From: Patiria miniata
Taxonomy: Eukaryota > Echinodermata > Asteroidea > Valvatida > Asterinidae
Length of the DNA: 64,000 nucleotides
Direction: 5' to 3'
NCBI RefSeq assembly: GCF_015706575.1
Contig: NW_024037056.1
Location: 4,426,109 to 4,490,108 of the forward strand
Shown here: positions 13,201 through 25,200 of the stretch, piece after piece
How positions within the stretch are numbered: the first letter of the stretch is position 1
Layout of the letters: each line of letters starts with the position of its first letter
Notes under the pieces: generated by a model
What the model saw: only the letters and a program-made list of their open reading frames with translations
What the model was told of the DNA's origin: nothing
Databases searched by the model: none
Program-made: the position numbers and the translations under genes

Positions 13201-16200
13201 GCTGGGCGGATGCTGATTGGATTTCTCAAGCTTGTCCAAGTCCACTTTTTGTCACGTGTGTGCAATAGCCAATGGCACACTTTAGAAACAGTGATATCTT
13301 TACTCAACCACTCGATTATTGCCTTTGAATACACAGATCGTCGCTATAACGAACACCGCTACAACGAACGGTCTGCTATAACGAACAATCTCTTTCGGAC
13401 CCCCATCGTATTCGCTGTATCGATGTTCTACTGTAACGCTGGCCGTACTGCATGAGTTTACTGTAGCAACGAAATTTGGCGCTGTAACATTGCTCCAAAA
13501 GTGTCCTTTATGGCACAACTGGTGTCAGTCATGTTATTTTCATAACAAGGGTTTTGTAGTACAATAGTGAGTATGCCTGCGGGAATATGAGATATTTTGT
13601 AAGATCAGAGAATTTTGTTTGAAATTTTTTTGCAGTCAATTTTGGTGTCGATATGATGGCGCGGCATACACTGCACATTAGCAATGCAACTTCGTCGGCA
13701 TCCAGGCTACTCCGTCTATCCATGACAGGAAATTATTCAAACCAGCAGTTGACTATTCCAGCAGTTATCCTACAGATCTGGTATCATTTTTACTGACAAG
13801 ACCCTACATGCCCTGCATTGCAACCAGTACTATCAATTTACGGATATAAGCGGAGATGAAGTCAGTGAGATGGTTACCATCCGGTTTAATACCGGGGGAG
13901 CAAATTACCGGTCCGACAGCGCTCGATTGACGGGGGCGATGGGGACGGGTCACGGGGCGGTCAGCCGGTAAACCTCGCCTCCTTGCTTCCGCTACATGAC
14001 ATCCCCGCAATCGTGGCAATCGCGTCCAGTATATGCGGTAATTTAATTAACTTTGGCGTGCGAATATCAAGATTTTGACGGTTTTCACTTGAATATATCA
14101 GCCAAAGGAAGAAATAAACAAACTTCCTATATCAGAATGCATTGCTTGTATTTCACCAAGACCTTTTTGAATACCAAACACCGCACCAAATGTTTGGTAT
14201 AGCTTTACCCGGCGATATTTACTTCTGAAAAATACATCTGTCGTCTTGGCCATAATCGGCCCCAGCTTGACAACAATCATTCCAGTCAGTTTGGCCACCG
14301 TGGGAATGCGTATATCAGCTGGTCACGCTAACGATCGCTTACTATGATTTCCCATGGGGCACTGCGCCAATATGGTTGACATATCCAGCCTTTATATACA
14401 TCCAGATCGGGTCTCTTATTAAAGGGATGATTCCAGGCGACACAGTCAAGCAATTAGGTGTGTAACATATTTGATCGCTACTCTTGAGGCTGATTCTCAA
14501 GAAAATTAGATTTTTACAAATGGACATTTCATTTTATTAAGACAGAAAAGCTTACCATAAGGTATCTGCTTTTGTTCAGGAATTCAATTCAATTCTTCAT
14601 TGTTCACGTGACAGACAAAATGGAAAATGATGCATGTGCGTTGTAAAAGCTCATTATTAAAAGGAAAAATGGAAATTGGTACAAAAATACTAGAGCTTCT
14701 GTTAAGCTAACGGCCAATTTTATGGAGCTGTTTTATACACAGAAGATATTAGCATAAATGAGGCTCCAAGTCAACATGTTGTGATATTTGTATTAGTGGG
14801 TTTACAATGCACCGTCACGCAACACGCGTGTCCTTGATGCGCATAAGGAACAACATTCCTCTCTTTTTTTTTGTTCTTCTTTTCTTTTTTGGTCAATCAA
14901 TAATAGTATCTCCTTTTTCTGTTGAAAAAAGAAAATCAAGGATTATGAACTGCTGCCACGGAGGCCTTTGAGAGGACTTTAAGAGCGTGAATTCAATTTG
15001 GCGCCATGGCAACCGGGCTTTAACAAACTGCATTCTCCAGCCAAAATAAAATATAAAAAACGGGGGGAAAGGGGGATAAAAAGACTACATTCAGAGATGG
15101 CCTCGCAAACACGAATTGCTAGAAGATTCCCGCGGAGTGCAGGCTTAATGCTGCGCGCCTTGGGGGTGTCAGATGCAATTTTCCTCCGGCTCCTCGCGGT
15201 TCGAAGCATAAAACAAAGGCGCGAAAAGTAGTAATGCGTACAGAATTCAGGTCTCTTTCTTGGGATGTGAAGGGATTGGAAGTGTCGGGTCGCAGCGGCA
15301 TTTCAGGCGTTGAAAATGGCAAATTGATGGGGGAAAAGTAACAGTATAGGTGTGGGATTAGAAGCGACGAAACGGAAGCGAGAATGGACGGTACTCTGTC
15401 CGCTCAGCCGAGATCTGTCTCGCTGTATACAGTAACACTTAAGCAGGTTTTGTATGTTATCTGTCCAGCTCGCACCGAAGTGGGCCTGTATATCAGCCGA
15501 GTTCTAATCGTCCAGGCAGGAGTCAAATCACAAGGGAAGTCACAAGTGAAGGGACGAACAGTGACAACTGTATACTGCAGTCATCACCAGCCTATCAATG
15601 ACTAGTAACTGGACTTCAAACTTAATGACAAGCGATGACTTGTAATGGCGTTTCATGATACCTGGTGGCTTGTGATGACTTGTGATGGTTTGTGATGGCT
15701 TGTGAGTGTGATGGCTTGCGATGACTTGTGGTAATGGCGTATGATGATTTGTGATGACTTTTAATGGCTTTTGACGACTTGAGATGGCTTGTGATGACTT
15801 GAGATGGCTTGTGATGACTTTTAATGCTTTGTGATGGCTTCTGGTGCTTTTGATGGCTTCTGATGGCTTCTGATGGCTTGTGATGACTTGTGATGACTTG
15901 AGATGACTTGTGATGACTTGAGATGGCTTGTGATGACTTGTGATGACTTTAATGATTTGTGATGACACGTGATGGCTTGTGATGACTTGTGATGACTAGT
16001 GAATAACCCTTAAAGACATGTAATGACTTGATTACGACTAGTGATCAAAACAAGACGTGGGAACTTTGGTGCACCATCAAAGACTCTATGTGTTGCAGCC
16101 GTGTAACCTTTATGTGTGTGACCCACCAATTAGCCATATTAAGACATCCTTGAATAAGGTAACAATTAAATTATTTGTGACTTCTTTCGGTTAACCAAGA

Positions 16201-19200
16201 AAGGCTTACATCAGAAAACAGGTCACAGAAAAACGGCTTGCAACACAACAGGTCAATACACAGTTACACACCAAACAATTTCACCTGTACGTGTTCTCTG
16301 ACCACCATGCTGTCGACGTCAATTTATATCCAATTCTCAACTGGGTTGTCGTAAGTAAAGAGCACTGTCAATAACGCAAGGCGTTCATTTTAGGTGAGAA
16401 GTGGCTATAGGTCAGTGTATTTTTTTATAGTGGATCATTCAATGTATATTACATCTGTATTTGACTTTTGGTTAAAAATAATCTATTGTTTTATCGGTAT
16501 ACAATTTGAAAATGGTATGTCTTTGACTTTTTTTACTCTGTGAATTTTTGATGCAATCTAAAGGAATCTTCGAATTATTGACTTGATAACATGTCGTTGT
16601 GATATCAATGTGAATATGTTTCACTATGTCATGTCTGAGAATTGAACTCAACTCTTCAAATTGTTGACCAAAACGATGCCAGCGAGATGTGGTCTATTTT
16701 GGCGTTATATTTTTATTTTCTAAATCGTGTTTCATGAATTCTGTGTGAAATTCTGGATAGTTAGATTTTCGATAAACGATTCGACAACTGCATGGAGAAG
16801 TTTCAAGCTTCTACCGTTAGGCACTAGCGATGGTACAAACCAGCATAACAGGCAACCTTCAATGGACCTGAGCACGCGAACACACTGTGGGATTCCTTTT
16901 GATATACCTTACATGTTACCAAAAATGCTGATGAAATCGGGGCATTGGCCCCTTACACCGAGTCCAAAGTGCATGTAGGTAGAATCGAACAATACGCTAG
17001 CAGGTGAATCTATAAACAGCCATCTAAATATTATTGCCAATATTCTCTTTCCGTGAACAAAAATGTTGCTGGTAGCACTCAATGGCACTTATCACTACGG
17101 AAACGTCATCCAAGAAAATAAACTGACCCAGAAATGTCAGGGTTTTGTTGTTTCAAACACAGAGACTTTCGTTACCATCTTTAATCTTCATTAACATCAT
17201 TATAGCAACGCATCCACATCATCGCCTCACGCTAGTCCTCAAAAAAGTACCTCAATATCCTTTTTTTTTTTCAACCAGATTTCTTTATCAAGAAAACTCA
17301 CACTGGACAAGGCATTTGTGAACGCCATTAAGTGGTGAGATTTTCTCATTCCGTTGTCTTCAAGGAAACAGGGAAGGCATAGCCACCTGCAAGGCGACAG
17401 ATCATCTTCCCAATTAGGCATCATCTGGGCGGTGGCTCACAGCGGTGTATGTCCTCGGTTTCAACCCTAACCAAGGAAATTGATCCTTTGATGAGTCTGA
17501 ATTTCCTTTGAGTTTTTGTTTTATACTTTACAATGAAGCGCCGCCCTTTTGATGAGAAAGACTGTGACATGGAAATGTTGTTGGGAAAATGTGAGATCAT
17601 ATTCATTAACCCTCCTTTTGTTAGATCAGTCAGAGACAGTCAAAACTTCAATCCTGTTCCTCTGCAACGCCTTTGACGCAGACTAGTCACCAACAGTCAT
17701 ATCATATTTCAATAGGCACCGTGACTAGTTAAATTCCATCAAAAGCAGGTAAAATCATGTATAGCTTTTGAAATGATCATTAATCATTCATGTGTTGTCA
17801 TCACTATCATCGTCGACATTTTGTTATAATCGTTTCACTATCTCGACGATCTATTATTCGAGGTTTACGAACTGAAAGCCCCTGTGTCGATTGTGTATAT
17901 AAGATTTGAAATGTTATCTCGCTGAAACAGGATATTCCAGAAATGTGAAAAATAGCTGGGCATTTTCAATACACGAGCATTTTAATGGCAGGTAGGAATA
18001 TCTTAACAGAAAGCTCACGTCACTCCAGGGTATGCAGATTATCGATTCGCAGTTTTCCGCTCTATATTTGCGCAGCTGTTCAGATGTCCAGTGTTTTTGG
18101 ACTTGGATGAATCCGAACTCTTCTCTGTGTTCTGTGTGCTCTTTAGACATACGCACGATCAAGAACGGCATTTTTCATGGCGTTCAACTGACAACAGCTT
18201 GTACAATATAAACTAGAGTCCGATTTGTTATTTGCTGTTGTCATAATCCCATTTACAATGATACACAAAAGAGGATATCGTTGCAATTTTGTATTGCGTG
18301 ACTGCATGTGCAGGCACGTACGAAACAATTGATATAAAACATGTACATGATGTGCTGCATTCTGAAATAATTATGGATCATTTTCATAAAATGCTAAAAT
18401 ATTTCTGAAAGCAGGGAAAGCACCGCAGTCATTTTAAACCAGCATGGCAACCTGATGCATACATGTGGTTACGGTAATTGGCAATTGCATGAATTGATTC
18501 GTGGTACACGACATAAAATTGCTTTCTCGGGAATATAGTCCATTTGGGGCATAATTGAGCCAAATTCGAGACTGCCTATTTGGTCGGTTGGCCGTCAGCC
18601 ACTTAAAGTGTTTTGCTTGTGTTCATTTCAGCTTAGTTCTGGCTGGCTAGTTCCAAGACGACCTCCTCATTGGCATGTTGCCTATAAGCGCGTTTGGCAA
18701 ATGTTTTTTTGGTCGACTACAAGTGCTCTTTAGCTGTCCCAACGGGATAAACGAAATTAATGACATGGCATTGATGGAATGGAGCACTCCAGAATATTAA
18801 GCTTGTACATAAAACACCTGTTAAATTTAAGTATGTGATTAAATTGATCTATGATGTTCATGCCACATTAATTTCCACATAAATGATTGATTTCCAACTC
18901 TCAACCACAAATTGATTGAATTGCGACCGGCACGCGTACGGTGATCTTGACTGTTTGAACATGACTCATAAATTTCAACATTTCGGTATTTATGTGGCGG
19001 TAACATTGTCCACCGCGTTGCATTTTTTGACTTAATTTGGTCGGTAATGTGAGAGGAGAACGTGCATTACGTGTGGGTATATCGAGCGATGCATCATAGG
19101 AAAAACATGCCCTGATGCAGTGGACGGATTGTATGCTTGTTAGACGCAATGCCTGATCCATTAGACCACGCCCACTGCGTGGGCAACATCACGTGCACCT

Positions 19201-22200
19201 CAGATTTCCAATGCATTTTCACTACATGTTCCAGACGCGCGCGTCATACGCGCGTGCACGCATGTCGGACTTCTGCGTACGCACGTCGGACATTAATAAC
19301 AGCTGTGATTGGTCAAAACAACATGGGGCGGAGCTTAATGTATCGGTCTATTAAAGCCAAACTTGTTGGAAATTCCACCAGTTCTCGAAGCCAGCAAGTC
19401 TTCAGCAATCCCGCACGCCCGGGCAATAGGAGTCGACTTTAGAAGCTGTGACGTCATTTCGATCAAAAATGTGGACTGAGCTGTTGTTTGGTCCATTTGG
19501 ATGCCATATTTTTGTAATACAACAACGGGTTATGAGACCCGATAGAAGGCGCCCATATTGAATATCACAATCTCGAGGTCAAGACGCAGTTTTGTTTTTG
19601 CATAATTAATTGCCGAATCTGCTCACATATAATAGACCCTTGCTGTGCAATGGGATATTCCATAGACTAGACTTGTGTTTGTTAAGGGGTAAATTAAAAG
19701 CTCCATTAAATTTGCTGTCCAGTAAATACTGTTTGTAGTTTTCAGCTGATTTTTGTTTCTTAGCACATATAAATTTGTCCGACAGGCAATTTTTTTCTAC
19801 TCAGTTATGAACCTGGGTTCTGGCAATGTTAGACCCCCATGCTACTTTAACCATGGAGTCATATCAGGAAAACTTGGTCGCACGATCCAAGAGGTTCGAA
19901 ACCAATCTTTGACGTAGACACGCTTGATTTATTAGACATTTTTAGTCCGTGCTGTCTCGCAACAGTACATAATTTACCGAATGAAACTACTGCATTCCAG
20001 CCAGCTGGCAATAAACATGTCAGCTAAATGTTTTAACATCCTCGATATGTTGAGGAAGTAAGGAAAATCACATTGAACTCCGTCAGAACATTAATCTGTT
20101 AATGCATTTGACAGAAATAACATACGTTTAATTTTACGTGCCTCAGATTTAGCGAGATCTTCTCGCTAAAAAATGTGCACGTCGTTCTTTTATTTGGATT
20201 CGAAGCAAAAGAAGGAATTTCTTTTACGAAACTAAATTATTCATTCATTGCACATCACAGTTTGCTAGCTTTTTGCTAATTAAAAAATGCCAAGAACCAA
20301 ACCAACAGGCGAATGACGGACCGACACAGCACTGGCACTTTTGAAAAGGTGGTTTCGCTATCAGGATGCCTTCTTCAAAGAAGTTCCATCGACCATGGTC
20401 GTGCTGAGGAGTTTCACACCTGGCGCACAGCGCTGCGACATTCTTCCAAGACCAGGATTACTCCGATGTAACTCAATTGCAACCTCTTCACAAGTCATTT
20501 GATGTTATTTTCTAATCCATCTGTGGATCTGTAAACTGGGTCGCCGGGCTTCGGAGTCAAGCGTCACGCGCAATTTGCAATTGTCTCCATCATATTTCAA
20601 GCATGGGGGAATAAAAATGTCGTCGGCACATAGGCAATGAATTAGTAACGCGAGTGTTGGTGCGTAAATTCTCTACATGACAACTGGATACGTTTAATGT
20701 ATAAAACAGCAGCATTTCAATTCGTAAGAAATTGTTATATATTTTTCAGAAATTCTGATTGACTGCGTCTACATTCTGAAACTGTACACCGAGCCAAAAC
20801 GGGCGCGCCGTACTTGTTTGCCCCATCACATAGGAGGGGAAAACAGGTGGAAAAGTACTTGCAACTGCGCTGCCGACTTCTCTCGAAGTTAAATGCACTT
20901 GGAAAGATCTCGAGGGATGATCAAAATGATTTCCATCCTCCGCGCTGATGCATTGGTATGACGGCTGATAGCATCGTCACGGCGAATAGTGCGTGTGGTA
21001 TCAGAAATGGCGCCCAACATTGCGTCAACCTTTCGTATCATCAGCGCAACAGCTGGGTGCTTTTAAAGGTACGCTGGCAATATTGGCCGCTGGATGATAA
21101 TGATAAAGATTGTGATGGGTCGTCTGCCCAGGCATTAATTATAAGAACTATCTCTCACTAGAATGATTGAATGAAATTGGATAAGCCAAATGGATTAGTG
21201 GCGTTGACGTAGTCTACATGCTACTGGCGATACGCCAAGATACCTTCACTAACATTTCTAAATCGAATATATTATAAGAATTTACAATTACATACCGCAT
21301 CCGAGCCTAAACAAACATTGGTCACATCACAAACGTTTCTGAATGACTGTCGTTATACATGACTTTTTTTTAATTTTCTGAGAAATGCATTCGCACTCTT
21401 TTTCCTGCTGTTTACGTAGGGTTACGGGTCACGGGACCCACACAGTTTATACCTTCATTTGTGGACGCCATTTTGTTTTGCGACAAAGAAAAGTTTTACC
21501 GTTATTGACAACGGTTTTTGTAAAAAAAAATGCAAATTAAAGTACCCTCAGTGTTTTTAAAATACGTACTAGACAGAAGTATCACATTTTGGGGTAACTC
21601 TGCTAATTTAACTCTAGCTGCTAATGCATTATTAACAGCAACTTCCAGTTTCTGAACTCTCTGTGAGTTAAGATTGTATAAGTTTATCGTTAAGAAAGAT
21701 TCTGGTGGGATCAAAATGTCAAACCCTGTAACTTTTACAATTGAACTTTTTTCAAAGACAGCCACCATTGCGAATCAACGTATCTGGAAAAAAAGAACAT
21801 GGCTGAACAAAAGTCAATATTGCGCCTAATATTGGCCATGGGTAGATAAGACTCACTGACACCATCGAACTGGAACAATTCGCTACCAACTACTCGTTTT
21901 CTAATGTCAACACAATTCAAGGAATCATTACTTGTCGATGAGTTATAATCTCACCAGCAGTCCATTACAGATCCTCCTTGAGATTCCTCAAAGGAATTCC
22001 GGCTGTCTTCGGCCTAGCGAGGGCCGTGCCGCTCATCTAATTAAAGTAATCTATCACACACAGTTGGTGTCTCTGTGTAAAATAGGTGCTCGCCCATTAG
22101 ACATGCGCAATAAGCATAAATCAGACAAGAATCACGTGATCTGACTCATTTTTCAACCAGTATACGAGAAACAACTTTAAAGACATTATATTCCTTTAAA

Positions 22201-25200
22201 TTTCGTACGGAAAAACAAAATCGAAATTTTGAAAAAGCACGTAGGGCCTAGGCCTATATGCCAACTTTAAGATGAACCAATAACCATCTTGAATGTAATA
22301 AGTATATAACTAGGCAACCGTGTCTGGTACCTTGACGAGCGTCCTTAAGCCTAATGGGGTTATTAGCACTGGACCTTGCATATCCACTCAGGGTAGACCG
22401 AAGAGCTGCGCGTTATAAACCGCCATAAACAGATACCTGATCAAAACTAAATCTTGTCATGTCCTTCAGAGATGACAAATGGGGGAACGGAGACCAATTA
22501 TTATTATAAACCTGACGAATATTTCGTTTCAACTGACTATCACACTCGCGTACCCAACCGTGGGCGTATGATGAAGCAAGGGGGTGGGCGCTTCCCCCCT
22601 CCTCCCCCTCCTCCCCGAAAAGCGGGGGAGGAAGTAAAGGAAGGGGAAAAAAAGACAAAGAAAAAAAAAGATGTGTGAAGCCATATTTGCTATAATTTCA
22701 ATATACATTTTAACAAAATGTGCGCCTGCAGGGGTGTCAATGGGGGTGGGCTGGGTAAATGTCCCCCGCCCTCGGAAAAAAAATGAACTGAGAATATGCT
22801 AGAGAAAGTACAAAAAGTCCTGGCGTCGCCCATGAACCCAATCCTTCTTCGTGACTATGAGTTTGAGGAATTAATTATTGCTGAAAAACAATTCCCTACA
22901 GCCACATCAGAGTGGTTCATTGTAGCTGACGAATCCATTATGGGGATTTAAAAAAAAAAATCTAGACACGATTTTAATTATCAGAATGTCCCTGGAATAA
23001 ACCATATACACGCCGCACGCATCGTGATATGGACACATCATCTTTGCAAAAACTCACATAAAAAAATTAAAAAGCTTTGGTTTCCTGCCAATAATTCCAA
23101 CTGATTGCTCACACGATACACGAAGGAGGACACACGTGAAAGCACTCATACCTGACCTCAATATAGTCAGTATTGCTAATTACAAACGACCTCGACAACA
23201 CTGTGTACTAAATTAATATTGTATCGATTTTCTTAGAAAATCAAAAGGCCTTTCTATTGCGAGGACACAATTTGCAATAAAGCAATTGCTTAAGGCTAAT
23301 TGATACAAGGAATGTGAATCGTTCATGGTCAGAGTTTAAACCATTTTTAGTTACCACAAGGAGAGTTGATAATTTGAAGAAAAAAAAGAATAGGGTTAGA
23401 GTTTATTAAAAAAAAAAAAAAAAAATCTTACCACAATGACAGTTGACTAACTGAAAATGATAGATTATGAAAATGATATAAATGACTCGGACAGCTAATG
23501 CAGACTGACAATGGACGCACATGGTATTATTTTAAACGTTGAACAGGTCAATGACGCATTTTAAATAAGATGTAAATTATTACAGAGGACGTATACCAAC
23601 GTTTTTGATCCATACAGCATTAACTTGCACAGTCGCAAAGCGAGAACTCCTTGAGAAAGTTGTTAAGATGCTGACTCTGACTTATCGGGGTTTTTTTTTG
23701 AAGTGATGATGCAGATGATGGGTTCATTCGATTGCAAGATGTAATCTTGTAAACCGTTCTTCTCGATCCCGCAAATGCCTAGAGGCTAAACTCTTAATCC
23801 TCATCGAGAACTATAAGCCACTCTTGCTAGATCAAGGTTGTCTCCTCTTTGCTTGAGAGTCACCAAGATAATGTATCATCTTCGATAATAAATAATAACC
23901 AAGGTCGGGACCAGAACAGATGTTCCGTTTATCTGTCCCGGTTTGACCTGCGGGGAATTCTTGGCTCTTCACTTTTAATTCAACCAGTAGCATTTAGCGT
24001 GTCGCGTTTCAGGTTGTGGGAACAAAAAGGTAGTTCGGTTTCTGATTTTAGTCTTCATCTTTCTTCTGGTATATAGGCCTAGTTGACATTTATGAGCCGT
24101 GTCACCGAAACAAATAGTTAAGGTGCGCGCTGCACCTGTTCCGTCGAGAACTCGGGCAAGTTTTGATGGAGAGTTTAGCATATGAGTTCAATTAAATGGC
24201 ACGTACGCGTTCAGACTTGTCATATCTATAATTATACATAAACATCTAGACATTGTGGCTTCATCCATTGATCGCGATTGATACCACGTTTACTGTACAG
24301 AACGGAGTATATCTCCGTGAACTGCCTGGTAGCCGGCGCGGTGTTTCATAAGTTTGCACGCTGAGGAACCAACACGTGCCCCTGTCCCTTTACTTAAATC
24401 TTAACGAGCAAGGGGTCTGACAAGCGACAATCTTTCAGTAGAAAACTAACCAAAAATTGTCTCAACTTTGTGTGGCTATGCTAAGTAATAAAATATCTTA
24501 AAGCTATAATAGATCAGAGATCGGAAACTTCTTTATCCTTCTTAGTCAGTCTTGATTCAAGCCGTTGATGGTTGGTGATAATACACCATTGTGAATTCTA
24601 CAGCTGTAAAGTTTGGGAACCGTCAGCGACAGCGTTAAAATGTCTCAGACACGCCCTGATCCAAAAATACAAAGTAAGCTCCATTTTTTTGAATTTAGGT
24701 CTTTGGTATCCCGCTTGTATTGGCCAATAGAATTAAGACTCAGGGAAATTGCATAAGTCTAAACTATATTTTGCACCAGTTGTACCTAAAGACCATGTCT
24801 TATTCATTATTTCTAAGGCTATTACAAATGGCATACTTATATCAGATTACGCAACATGTCGTAAATGTGCAGGTATATATAACGGCGATAAATTAAGAAT
24901 TCATGAAAATTAATGGTATTTACACGGTACATTAGTTGCCAAAGTTATGCTGACAAATCGGCCCAGTATCGTTAGCCAAAGAATGACTAATTCGTATATA
25001 GCTTTCCCAAACGAAGAAGCTCGATTCGAAAACACCTGATGTCATGACCAATTCAAAGAATTCTGACGCTGACAGTAATTCGGTCTGTCATGACGTGACG
25101 AGTTCAGTTATTACGAAAAGACCTCGTATATCAAATGATTCGTCTAATAATGTATTCCATATGGCATCGAAAATGATAGCCACGAAAACAAGTGAACGAT

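Noticed and set aside
13804..14019. Arginine/proline-rich minus-strand frame in a GC-rich patch
   Set aside because: The composition reflects a GC-rich patch; no splice context or domain supports coding.
15540..15968. 142-codon open frame on the minus strand rich in HHKPSQVITSH-type repeats
   Set aside because: It is a translation of the decamer satellite; the repeat simply lacks stops in that frame.
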